Assembly (NCBI GenBank): GCA_900546845.1
Contig: UREK01000005.1
Location: 23,435-87,434, forward strand
Reading direction: 5' to 3'
Source: an uncultured Eubacteriales bacterium
GTDB lineage: Bacteria > Bacillota > Clostridia > Christensenellales > CAG-138
Length of the DNA stretch: 64,000 nucleotides
In this document: positions 24,763 through 32,861 of the stretch, one piece after another
How positions within the stretch are numbered: the first letter of the stretch is position 1
Layout: each line of letters opens with the position of its first letter
Program-made: the position numbers and the translations under genes
The notes under the pieces: model-generated
Databases searched by the model: none
What the model was told of the DNA's origin: nothing
What the model saw: only the letters and a program-made list of their open reading frames with translations

Positions 24763-25140
24763 ATGCGTAAGTTCATCGTGAATGTCAACGGCGCTTCTTA
24801 TGAAGTGGAAGTAGAAGAGATCACCGGCACACCCTCTGCGGCGAAACCTGCGCAGCCCGCCGTCCCCAAGCCAGCACCCGCTCCCACGCCGGCCTCCGCC
24901 CCGGCGCCCGCTGCCGCCTCCGGCGCACAGACTTCCGTAAATGCGCCGATGCCGGGCAACATCCTGGATGTCCGGATAAAAGCGGGCGATACGGTGAAAG
25001 CCGGTGACGTGCTATTGGTGCTGGAGGCAATGAAGATGGAAAACGAGATCATGGCGCCTGTCGGCGGAACGATTGCGGCCGTCAACGTAACAAAGGGCGC
25101 GAGCGTAAACTCGGGCGATGTGCTTTGCGTGCTTGGCTGA
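24763..25140 (+). CDS. Biotin carboxyl carrier protein of the decarboxylase
   Basis: 125 residues: a short N-terminal region (MRKFIVNVNGASYEVEVEEI), a flexible Ala/Pro linker (about 29-55), and a C-terminal biotinyl domain with the biotinylated Lys in VLEAMKMENEIMAPV and the end motif VNSGDVLCVLG. In many decarboxylases this domain is fused to the alpha subunit; here it is separate. It shuttles CO2 from the carboxyltransferase to the membrane beta subunit. AGGAGG upstream of ATG 24763. Very short distance to oadG and oadB supports one complex. Confidence 0.93.
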   Translation: MRKFIVNVNGASYEVEVEEITGTPSAAKPAQPAVPKPAPAPTPASAPAPAAASGAQTSVNAPMPGNILDVRIKAGDTVKAGDVLLVLEAMKMENEIMAPVGGTIAAVNVTKGASVNSGDVLCVLG

Positions 25141-25196
25141 AGTGCCCAATGAAGCAAAGCGTGAACCCTGACCTTTGCTTTTAGAAGGAGGGCGTC

Positions 25197-26381
25197 ATGG
25201 AAGTGATCCAAAAATTCCTTTCCACCACCGGGTTTGCAATGCTGATCGAGGACCCGCGGCCGCTTGTGATGATCCTCATCGCATGCTTTTTGCTCTATCT
25301 TGCCATCAAGAAAGGCTTTGAGCCGCTGCTTCTGATCCCGATCGCGTTCGGCATGCTGCTTTCTAATCTGCCGGGTACGGAAATGTACCATGCGGCTTTG
25401 TTTGAAGGCGGGCATGTCCATTGGGCAGAGTTTAGCGAATCGGCCGGCCTGATCGATTATCTCTACCTGGGTGTGAAGCTCGGCATCTATCCTTCGCTGA
25501 TCTTCCTCGGCGTAGGGGCGATGACCGATTTCGGCCCGCTGATCGCAAGTCCGCGCAGCCTGATCCTCGGTGCTGCCGCACAAATTGGCATCTTCGTTGC
25601 GTTCCTGGGCGCGCTTGGCCTTTCCGCAATCTTCCCGGCCATTGATTTCGGGATGAGGGAAGCTGCCTCCATCGGCATTATCGGCGGAGCGGACGGGCCC
25701 ACGGCAATTCTTGTTGCTGCGATGCTCGCGCCGCAGCTGCTTGGGCCGATTGCGGTTTCCGCGTATTCCTATATGGCGCTTGTGCCGGTCATCCAACCGC
25801 CGATCATGAAGGCGCTCACCACGAAGAAGGAGCGCAGCGTCGTGATGGAGCAGCTGCGTCCCGTATCCAAGACGGAAAAGATCATTTTCCCGATCATGGT
25901 CACGATTTTCGTCTCTCTGCTGCTGCCATCGGCCGCGCCGCTTGTGGGCCTTTTGATGCTGGGGAATCTCCTGCGCGAATGCGGCGTAGCGGAGCGCCTT
26001 TCCAAAACCGCACAGAACGAGCTGTGCAATATCGTTACGATTTTCCTGGGCATCTCGGTTGGTGCGACCGCCACGGCAGAAGCGTTTTTCAACTGGCAGA
26101 CTGTCGGCATCCTGCTCATGGGCGTGTGCGCGTTCGCGTTCAGCACCGCGGGCGGCGTGTTGCTCGGCAAGCTGATGTATCTGCTCACTGGCGGGAAGGT
26201 GAACCCGCTGATTGGCTCCGCAGGCGTATCCGCTGTGCCGATGGCCGCGCGCGTTTCCCAGGTAGTCGGACAGAAGGAGAACCCTGGCAACTTCCTGTTG
26301 ATGCACGCTATGGGGCCAAACGTCGCGGGCGTGATCGGCAGCGCGATCGCCGCGGGCGTGTTCCTCTCCCTGTTTGGTTAA
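25197..26381 (+). CDS. oadB: Na+-translocating oxaloacetate decarboxylase beta chain
   Basis: 394 residues, strongly hydrophobic, about ten membrane spans. Typical landmarks are LFLGVGAMTDFGPLIA, the conserved IDFGMREAASIGIIGGADGPTAI region (Asp of the Na+ path within GGADGPTAI) and the C-terminal GPNVAGVIGSAIAAG. The subunit decarboxylates carboxybiotin and exports Na+. The same fold serves methylmalonyl- and glutaconyl-CoA decarboxylases; the adjacent pyruvate-carboxylase-type alpha chain makes oxaloacetate the likely substrate. Start after AGAAGGAGGGCG. Confidence 0.93.
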   Translation: MEVIQKFLSTTGFAMLIEDPRPLVMILIACFLLYLAIKKGFEPLLLIPIAFGMLLSNLPGTEMYHAALFEGGHVHWAEFSESAGLIDYLYLGVKLGIYPSLIFLGVGAMTDFGPLIASPRSLILGAAAQIGIFVAFLGALGLSAIFPAIDFGMREAASIGIIGGADGPTAILVAAMLAPQLLGPIAVSAYSYMALVPVIQPPIMKALTTKKERSVVMEQLRPVSKTEKIIFPIMVTIFVSLLLPSAAPLVGLLMLGNLLRECGVAERLSKTAQNELCNIVTIFLGISVGATATAEAFFNWQTVGILLMGVCAFAFSTAGGVLLGKLMYLLTGGKVNPLIGSAGVSAVPMAARVSQVVGQKENPGNFLLMHAMGPNVAGVIGSAIAAGVFLSLFG

Positions 26382-26403
26382 TTTGCGAAAAGGAGATTGA
26401 CTT

Positions 26404-27852
26404 ATGGGCAAAAAGCTCTTTATTACCGATACGATCCTGCGGGATGCACACCAATCGCAGGCCGCGACGCGCATGCGCGTCGAAGACATGCTGCCCGCGT
26501 GCGAGCTGCTGGACAGCATTGGCTATTGGTCCTTGGAATGCTGGGGCGGCGCGACGTTTGACAGCTGCCTGCGATTTTTAAACGAGGATCCGTGGGATCG
26601 GCTGCGCAAGCTGCGCAAGGCCCTGCCGAACACGAAGCTCCAGATGCTGTTCCGCGGCCAGAATATCCTCGGCTACAAGCACTATGCGGATGATGTGGTG
26701 GAGCAATTCTGCCGCAAGGCGATCGAAAACGGCATCGACGTAATCCGCATTTTTGACGCGCTCAACGATGTGCGCAACCTCGAAGCGGCCATCAAATACA
26801 CCAAGAAATACGGCGGCATCTGCGAGCCCGCGATCAGCTACACCATAAGCCCCGTTCACAACGAGGATTACTTTGTAAAGGTGGCAAAAGAGCTTGTGCA
26901 GATGGGAGCGGACGTGATCTGCATCAAGGATATGGCGAATCTGTTGCTCCCGTTTGAGGCATATTCCCTCGTGAAACGCCTGAAGGCGGAGGTGGGTGTT
27001 CCGATCCACCTGCATACGCACAACACCACCGGCACTGGAGACATGACTTACCTCATGGCCGTACAGGCAGGTGTGGACATCGTGGACTGCGCGCTTTCCC
27101 CACTTGCGAACGGCACCTCGCAGCCCGCGACGGAATCACTCGTCGCAACGCTCAAAGGCACTGAATACGATACCGGGTTTAGCCTTGAGACGATGGCGGA
27201 GGCAGCAAAGCATTTCCGCGGCGTTGCGAACAAGCTCAAGGCGGAGGGCTTCCTCGACCCGAAGGTGCTCAGCGTGGACACGAATACGCTGATCTACCAG
27301 GTGCCAGGCGGCATGCTTTCCAACCTGATCTCCCAGCTCAAACAAGCGAACGCGGAGGAGAAGTATTATGACGTGCTCGCTGAGATCCCGCGCGTGCGCG
27401 AGGACTTCGGCTATCCGCCGCTCGTGACGCCGACGAGCCAGATCGTCGGCTCACAGGCCGTGCTCAATGTGCTCTCCGGCGAACGCTACAAGATGTTTAC
27501 CAAGGAATCCAAGGCTGTGCTGCGCGGCGAATACGGCGCGCTGCCCGGCAAGGTGAACGAAGAAGTGCGAAAAAAGGCGATCGGGGATGAGGATGTTATC
27601 ACCTGCCGCCCGGCGGATCTGCTCGCACCGGAGCTTGACAAATACCGCGAGGAGATCAAGGACAAAATGCGGCAGGAGGAAGATGTGCTCAGCTATGCGC
27701 TCTTCCCGCAGGTTGCGCTCAAATTTTTTGAGGCGCGTGCCAAGGCGGAAGAACCAGCCGCTCCCGCAGCCCGCGCATCCACGCCAGCCAAACCTGAGAA
27801 GGATACGCCTGAGCGCGTGACGACACTCTACGTAGAGGACCTTACGATTTAA
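26404..27852 (+). CDS. oadA: Oxaloacetate decarboxylase alpha chain (carboxyltransferase, no biotin domain)
   Basis: 482 residues. The HMGL-type carboxyltransferase barrel starts with ITDTILRDAHQSQAATRMR (metal-binding Asp), contains LQMLFRGQNILGYK, the carbamylated-Lys region VICIKDMANLL and the metal ligands in PIHLHTHNTTGTGD, and continues into the PYC_OADA domain (about 300-430). It ends with a short Ala/Pro tail but lacks the biotinyl domain, which is supplied by the gene at 24763. Similar to transcarboxylase 5S. It transfers CO2 from oxaloacetate to biotin. AAAGGAGATTG precedes the start. Confidence 0.93.
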   Translation: MGKKLFITDTILRDAHQSQAATRMRVEDMLPACELLDSIGYWSLECWGGATFDSCLRFLNEDPWDRLRKLRKALPNTKLQMLFRGQNILGYKHYADDVVEQFCRKAIENGIDVIRIFDALNDVRNLEAAIKYTKKYGGICEPAISYTISPVHNEDYFVKVAKELVQMGADVICIKDMANLLLPFEAYSLVKRLKAEVGVPIHLHTHNTTGTGDMTYLMAVQAGVDIVDCALSPLANGTSQPATESLVATLKGTEYDTGFSLETMAEAAKHFRGVANKLKAEGFLDPKVLSVDTNTLIYQVPGGMLSNLISQLKQANAEEKYYDVLAEIPRVREDFGYPPLVTPTSQIVGSQAVLNVLSGERYKMFTKESKAVLRGEYGALPGKVNEEVRKKAIGDEDVITCRPADLLAPELDKYREEIKDKMRQEEDVLSYALFPQVALKFFEARAKAEEPAAPAARASTPAKPEKDTPERVTTLYVEDLTI

Positions 27853-27885
27853 TTCCAAGGCAACGACAAACCAAAACGCAGCTCC

Positions 27886-27919
27886 ATGCACCGCGGCCGA
27901 CTTGAAAAGCGCGGTGCAT
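27886..27919 (+). terminator. Inverted repeat after the oad operon
   Basis: ATGCACCGCG (27886-27895) and CGCGGTGCAT (27910-27919) form a 10-base perfect stem. Only TT follows, so it may be a weak terminator or an mRNA 3'-end stabilising hairpin. Confidence 0.5.
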
Positions 27920-27973
27920 TTGCATAGAACTGCAATTTGAAAATGCATCACTTGCATCATTTTGGAAAGCAGG

Positions 27974-28002
27974 TTGAAATATAGGCGTCAGTCTGCTAAA
28001 AT
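27974..28002 (+). promoter_or_regulatory. Sigma-A promoter of surE
   Basis: TTGAAA (27974-27979), 17 bases, TAAAAT (27997-28002), 34 bases before the surE start codon. Confidence 0.65.
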
Positions 28003-28035
28003 AAAAATCGAATATGAATTTGGAGCGGTTGATTC

Positions 28036-28809
28036 ATGCGCATCCTTTTTACAAATGATGATGGTGTCTTTTCCCCGGGGCTGCGTGCGTTGATTTTGGC
28101 GTTTGCGCGGGAAGGGGACGAGCTCTTTGTGTCCGCTCCCGATGCAGAGCGCAGCGGCGCGTCTCATTCGTTTACCATGCTTATGCCCTTGCGTGCAAGG
28201 GAAGTCTTGATCCCCGGCGCAGAACAGGTTCCGGCATATGCGGTCTCTGGTACTCCGGTCGACTGCGTGAAGCTCGCCTATGGGAACCTTTTCCCGAAGC
28301 CGGACCTTTTGATCTCCGGGATTAATCTAGGCGCGAACCGGGGGACGGACATCTTTTATTCCGGTACGGTCTCCGCGGCGATGGAGGGTGCGCTGCTCGG
28401 CATCCCTGCCGTCGCGGTATCCAATATCGCATGGCGGCCGCAGTGCTATGAAGCTGCCGTAGCGGGTGCGAGGCTCGCGGCATCTTTGCTTGAGCGCATG
28501 CCCGAACTCCGGTTGCTCAACGTGAACGCGCCGGATCTCCCGTTCGCGCAGGTGCGGGGCGCCCGCATTACCCCTGCGGGCGTGCAGGAATACGAAGCCC
28601 GCTATGAAGAGAGGACCGACCCCTATGGTCAGAAATATTACTGGGCTCCAGCCGGGAGGCGCAACCCCTGTCGGCCAGATGACGATTGTGACGAGCGGTG
28701 GACGAAAGAGGGATTTATTGCGATCACGCCGCTTGCTACGAACATGACGGATGAGGGAGTACTATTTCGCTTGCAGGCGCTGCAAAAAGAGTTGACATTG
28801 GAGTCATGA
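28036..28809 (+). CDS. surE: 5'/3'-nucleotidase SurE
   Basis: 257 residues. N-terminal metal-binding ILFTNDDGVFSPGLRAL, then VSAPDAERSGASHSFT, YAVSGTPVDCVKLA and LLISGINLGANRGTDIFYSGTVSAAMEG, all SurE hallmarks. It dephosphorylates nucleoside monophosphates and sometimes exopolyphosphate. Metal ligands Asp9/Asp10, Ser and Asn are present. Start after TTGGAGCGG; its TGA overlaps the start of the RpiR-family gene. Confidence 0.94.
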   Translation: MRILFTNDDGVFSPGLRALILAFAREGDELFVSAPDAERSGASHSFTMLMPLRAREVLIPGAEQVPAYAVSGTPVDCVKLAYGNLFPKPDLLISGINLGANRGTDIFYSGTVSAAMEGALLGIPAVAVSNIAWRPQCYEAAVAGARLAASLLERMPELRLLNVNAPDLPFAQVRGARITPAGVQEYEARYEERTDPYGQKYYWAPAGRRNPCRPDDDCDERWTKEGFIAITPLATNMTDEGVLFRLQALQKELTLES

Positions 28810-29696
28810 GGATAGCGTATATGCCTAACATGGAAGAAAACGACCTGCTGCTGAAGCTGAATCAGGCTTATAAATCCCTCAGCAAGGGGCAGAAGCAGCT
28901 TGCAAACTACATCATGGAAAACTATGACCGCGCTGCGTTTATCACGGCCTCAAAGATGGGGCGCATTGTCGGCGTAAGCGAATCCACGGTGGTGCGCTTT
29001 GCATACGCGCTTGGGTACGACGGTTATCCGGAGCTGCAAAAGTCCCTGCAGGAGTTGATCCGGAACAAGCTCACGAGCGTGCAGCGCATCCAGCTTACCT
29101 CTGATTTGAAGCAGGACGATGTGCTCAAATCCGTTTTGAAGGCGGATATGGCCAACATCCGCGCTACGATCGATTCGATCGACAACACGGCGTTCAACGC
29201 GTCTATTGATGCGCTTCTTAGCGCGGAACGGGTGTACATCGTTGGCGTACGCAGCGCAGCGCCGCTTGCACAATTCCTTTCTTACTATTTAAATTTTGTT
29301 TTCGACAATGTAATCACCGTGAACATGATCGTGAGCGACGCTTATGAAAGCATGGTGCGCATCGGTGCGAATGACGTTTGCGTCGGTATCAGCTTCCCCC
29401 GCTATTCGCGCCGCACTATCGAGGCGCTTTCGTTTGCCAAAAGCCGCGGCGCAAAGCTGATCGCCATTACGGACAGCGCGTTTTCCCCGCTTGCGGAGCT
29501 TGCGGATCATGCGCTGATCGCCCGCAGTGATATGGCGTCCTTCGCGGATTCGCTCGCCGCGCCGCTGAGCCTCATCAACGCGATCATCGTGGCCGCAAGC
29601 CTGCAACGTAAGGATGAGGTTTACGAGCGTTTCAGCCAGCTCGAGGGAATCTGGGGGCGGCAGAACGTTTACGTGACCAAGGAAAACGAGAACTGA
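28806..29696 (+). CDS. MurR/RpiR family transcriptional regulator
   Basis: 296 residues. N-terminal HTH (about 15-90) with LSKGQKQLANYIMENYDRAAFITASKMGRIVGVSESTVVRF in part, the latter (GVSESTVVRFAYALGYDGY) typical of RpiR; C-terminal SIS domain (about 130-260) with VYIVGVRSAAPLAQFL and VCVGISFPRYSRRTIEAL, expected to bind a phosphosugar. Target genes are unknown; no sugar catabolic operon is adjacent. ATG 28806 overlaps surE by four bases; ATG 28821 and 28830 are possible. Confidence 0.9.
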   Translation: MRIAYMPNMEENDLLLKLNQAYKSLSKGQKQLANYIMENYDRAAFITASKMGRIVGVSESTVVRFAYALGYDGYPELQKSLQELIRNKLTSVQRIQLTSDLKQDDVLKSVLKADMANIRATIDSIDNTAFNASIDALLSAERVYIVGVRSAAPLAQFLSYYLNFVFDNVITVNMIVSDAYESMVRIGANDVCVGISFPRYSRRTIEALSFAKSRGAKLIAITDSAFSPLAELADHALIARSDMASFADSLAAPLSLINAIIVAASLQRKDEVYERFSQLEGIWGRQNVYVTKENEN

Positions 29697-29700
29697 CGCG

Positions 29701-30345
29701 ATGAAGCTGATTTTGATAAGGCACGGCAGAACAGAATGGAACGTGCAGGGCAGAGTACAGGGACGGACGGACATCCCGCTCGATACGACTGGCCGGGCAC
29801 AGGCAGAGGCGATTGCAAGGCGGCTTGCCGGCATTCATTTGGATGCGGTCTACGCAAGCCCGCTCTCTCGCGCACGGGACACGGCGCAAGCGGTTGCAGC
29901 GCACCATGCCTGTGGTGTCCGCATCGCGCAGGAGCTGACCGAGATCAACTTCGGGGCTTGGGAAGGGAAGACCGGGCGCGAATTGGAAACGCAATACGCG
30001 GCCCTTTGGCAAGATTGGAACTGGATTCTCCATCCGGAAATCTGCAGGGAAATGGGAGCGGAACCGGCGGATGATATCCTTGCCCGTGTATTGCTCTGTG
30101 TACAAAGTGTCCTAGCAGCGCACCCGGAAGAGGCAACGGTAGTGCTTGTGAGCCATACGATGCCGATCAAGCTCCTTACGGCACACATGATCGGCCTCCC
30201 GGCAGCGAAGATCCGCGCACTCAAGCTGGCAAATTGCAGCTATACAGAGCTGGCCGTGCGGGATACAGGCCGTGCAGAGCTTTGGACCTGGAACGATACG
30301 GCTCATCTGCATGGGGGATGCCTGCAAAGGGGTGAGGCGTTGTGA
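29701..30345 (+). CDS. Histidine phosphatase family (phosphoglycerate mutase-like)
   Basis: 214 residues. Catalytic RHG motif in LILIRHGRTEWNVQGRVQGR, followed by PLDTTGRAQAEAIA, the YASPLSRARDTAQAV motif with catalytic Arg, and the second His in VVLVSHTMPIKLL. This pattern fits a cofactor-independent-type phosphatase such as adenosylcobalamin phosphatase CobC or a broad phosphatase rather than glycolytic mutase; the substrate cannot be set from sequence. It overlaps the following flavoprotein gene by four bases. Confidence 0.88.
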   Translation: MKLILIRHGRTEWNVQGRVQGRTDIPLDTTGRAQAEAIARRLAGIHLDAVYASPLSRARDTAQAVAAHHACGVRIAQELTEINFGAWEGKTGRELETQYAALWQDWNWILHPEICREMGAEPADDILARVLLCVQSVLAAHPEEATVVLVSHTMPIKLLTAHMIGLPAAKIRALKLANCSYTELAVRDTGRAELWTWNDTAHLHGGCLQRGEAL

Positions 30346-31565
30346 AAAGAGTTGCTGTGATCGGCGGCGGACCGGCAGGCATGCTGGCAGCCGCAATGGC
30401 TGCGGAGCGCGGCTACGCCGTAACCTTGTTTGAAAAGAACGAGAAACTTGGCAAAAAACTGTTCATTACCGGGAAAGGCCGCTGCAACATCACGAATGCA
30501 GCCGAACCAGACGCGTTTTTCAAAAACATTCCGCGCAATCCCAAGTTTTTGTACAGCGCGCTGTATGGATACACGAATGAGGATGTGATTGCCCTGCTCG
30601 GGCGCTTGGGTGTTCCCACAAAAACGGAGCGCGGTGGGCGCGTATTCCCGGCTTCCGACAAATCCAGCGATGTAATTCGCGCTTTCGCCTCATATGTGAA
30701 GCAGGCGGGGGCTGCGGTACGCCTGAACACGCAGGTCGATTCTGCCACGCAAGCCGATGGGGGCGGGTTCCAGCTCAGCGTGGGAGGAGAGACGCTTTTT
30801 TTTGACGCGCTTATCATCGCAACGGGCGGCGTGAGCTACCCGAGCACCGGCTCCACAGGTGATGGGTATCGCTTTGCCCATGTGTTCGGCCACACGGTGA
30901 CCGAGATCCAACCGGCGCTAATTCCGCTTGAAACAGAAGATGAGTGGCCCAAGACGCTTTCCGGCCTCTCCCTGCGCAATGTCACGCTCCGCGCATACAA
31001 CAAAAAGGGAAAGCTCGCGTTTGAGGAGCTCGGTGAAATGCTTTTCACGCATTTTGGCGTCTCTGGGCCGCTCGTGCTCAGCGCGAGCAGCTTCCTGCCG
31101 GGGAATCCTGCGGGCGCAAAACTCAGCATTGACTTAAAACCCGGCCTCACACCGGAAGAACTAGACCGCCGCTTATTGCGGGATTTTGAGGGGAACATCC
31201 GCCGGCGCTTTGCCAACGCGCTCGATGCGCTCCTGCCGCAGAGGTTGATCCCAATCGTTGTCGCGCAAAGTGGAATTTCTGGGGAAACGCCGGTGCATCA
31301 GGTGACGCGGGAGCAACGGCAAGGGTTCGTTGCGTTGCTCAAAGCGCTTCCGCTCACGGTCAAGCGCGCCCTGCCGGTCGAGCAGGCGATCATCACGCGC
31401 GGCGGGGTTTCGGTGAAGGAGATCAACCCATCCACGATGGAATCAAAGCTTGTGCCCGGGCTGTATTTCGTAGGCGAGGTCATCGACGTAGACGCCTGCA
31501 CGGGCGGTTATAATCTGCAAATTGCCTGCTCTACGGGAGCGTTGGCGGGAAGGTCGGTAGAATAA
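30342..31565 (+). CDS. NAD(P)/FAD-dependent oxidoreductase (HI0933/BaiN family)
   Basis: 407 residues. N-terminal dinucleotide-binding fold VIGGGPAGMLAAAMAAERG, then LFEKNEKLGKKLFITGKGRCNITN, the HI0933 signature, LIIATGGVSYPSTGSTGDG and C-terminal FAD motif VGEVIDVDACTGGYNLQIA. The family includes BaiN, implicated in bile-acid dehydroxylation in gut clostridia, but most members are uncharacterised and this annotation should not be transferred. Start GTG 30342 after GGGGTGAGG, overlapping the phosphatase gene. cmk follows after three bases. Confidence 0.9.
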   Translation: MKRVAVIGGGPAGMLAAAMAAERGYAVTLFEKNEKLGKKLFITGKGRCNITNAAEPDAFFKNIPRNPKFLYSALYGYTNEDVIALLGRLGVPTKTERGGRVFPASDKSSDVIRAFASYVKQAGAAVRLNTQVDSATQADGGGFQLSVGGETLFFDALIIATGGVSYPSTGSTGDGYRFAHVFGHTVTEIQPALIPLETEDEWPKTLSGLSLRNVTLRAYNKKGKLAFEELGEMLFTHFGVSGPLVLSASSFLPGNPAGAKLSIDLKPGLTPEELDRRLLRDFEGNIRRRFANALDALLPQRLIPIVVAQSGISGETPVHQVTREQRQGFVALLKALPLTVKRALPVEQAIITRGGVSVKEINPSTMESKLVPGLYFVGEVIDVDACTGGYNLQIACSTGALAGRSVE

Positions 31566-31568
31566 ATC

Positions 31569-32252
31569 ATGAAGAACAAACGCATCAACATCGCCATTGA
31601 CGGCCCTGCGGGCGCAGGAAAGAGCACGATTGCCCGCATGGTTGCGCAGGAGCTTTCCATCCTGCATCTGGATACGGGCGCAATGTACCGTGCGATGGCG
31701 CTTAAGGCGCTGCGCCGTGGGATTGAACCGAGCGATGCGGCGGATGTACTCCCTCTTTTGCCGGAAACGGAAGTCACCGTGGAAAACGTTGACGGCGTGC
31801 AGCACACTTATCTCGATGGGGAGGATGTTTCCGCCGTGATCCGTACACCGGAGGTTTCCAAGGGCGCTTCGGACATCGGTGTGATTCCACAGGTGCGCAT
31901 AAAACTAGCCGAGAGCCAGCGGCAGTTCGCGCAGGAGCACGACGTGATTATGGATGGCCGCGAGATCGGTTCGTTTGTGCTGCCGGATGCGCCCTATAAG
32001 TTTTACGTGACCGCATCCGTGGGTGAGCGCGCGCGCAGGCGTTTGTTGGAATTGCAGGAAAAGGGCCTCGGAATGGATAAGACGCTTTCTTCGCTGCAGG
32101 ATGAGATCCTCGCCCGCGACCATACGGACAGCACGCGGGCGTTTGCGCCGCTTGTGCGTGTGCCGGAAGCCGTTCTGATCGACACCACGAACATGAGCGC
32201 CGCGGAAGCCGCTGCGGAAGTGCTCCGCCACGTTGAGGGGGATGAAAAGTAA
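31569..32252 (+). CDS. cmk: Cytidylate kinase
   Basis: 227 residues. P-loop AIDGPAGAGKSTIARMVAQEL, substrate-binding LDTGAMYRAMALKALRRG, and IMDGREIGSFVLPDAPYKFYVTAS, all typical of CMP kinases. It phosphorylates (d)CMP. The cmk-plsC-ispH-rpsA run is a conserved clostridial module and appears intact here. Spacing to the previous stop is three bases. Confidence 0.95.
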   Translation: MKNKRINIAIDGPAGAGKSTIARMVAQELSILHLDTGAMYRAMALKALRRGIEPSDAADVLPLLPETEVTVENVDGVQHTYLDGEDVSAVIRTPEVSKGASDIGVIPQVRIKLAESQRQFAQEHDVIMDGREIGSFVLPDAPYKFYVTASVGERARRRLLELQEKGLGMDKTLSSLQDEILARDHTDSTRAFAPLVRVPEAVLIDTTNMSAAEAAAEVLRHVEGDEK

Positions 32253-32258
32253 AGGCCT

Positions 32259-32861
32259 ATGCTGTATCTTTTGATCAAATGGACGATCGGGCAGTTGATC
32301 CTGCTCGTGACGCGGCCGATCGTCTATGGAAGACAAAACCTGCGCGTAAAAGGGAAGGCTATCTTCATCGCCAACCACCGTTCCATGTGGGACCCGCTGA
32401 TACTCGCCCTGATTTCGCCGCGCAACATCCATTTTATGGCAAAAAAAGAGCTGTTTGAATCCAAGATAGGCAACTTTTTTTTTCGCTCGTTGTATGCATT
32501 CCCGGTAAACCGGCGCAATGTGGATTTGCAGTCTCTGAAAAATGCGTTGAAAGTGCTTGATAAGGGGGAAGTATTCGGCATTTTCCCGGAGGGGAAGCGC
32601 GCTGTTACGGATTCCCTCGATGAATTTGAAAAGGGCGCGGCATTCCTGGCGATCCGTTCCGGTGCACCGGTCATTCCTATTTATATACATCCGGATACGT
32701 CGCGCCAGCTCCGTCCAGTGATGCTTGTCGGCAAGCCAATCGACGTAAGCTCTATCGTCGCAGCTGTGAACAAGTCCTCCCTCATCGAAGTGGTGACCGA
32801 CGAGCTCTCGGATTCCATTGATGCGCTCCGGGCGGAATTGGAGGAACTCTATTGCGGATAA
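32259..32861 (+). CDS. plsC: 1-acylglycerol-3-phosphate O-acyltransferase
   Basis: 200 residues. N-terminal hydrophobic segment (LLIKWTIGQLILLVTRPIV), acyltransferase motif I IANHRSMWDPLIL (HxxxxD), motif III FGIFPEGKRAVTDS and a later GAPVIPIYIHP. It forms phosphatidic acid from lysophosphatidic acid. It overlaps the next gene by 10 bases. Confidence 0.93.
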   Translation: MLYLLIKWTIGQLILLVTRPIVYGRQNLRVKGKAIFIANHRSMWDPLILALISPRNIHFMAKKELFESKIGNFFFRSLYAFPVNRRNVDLQSLKNALKVLDKGEVFGIFPEGKRAVTDSLDEFEKGAAFLAIRSGAPVIPIYIHPDTSRQLRPVMLVGKPIDVSSIVAAVNKSSLIEVVTDELSDSIDALRAELEELYCG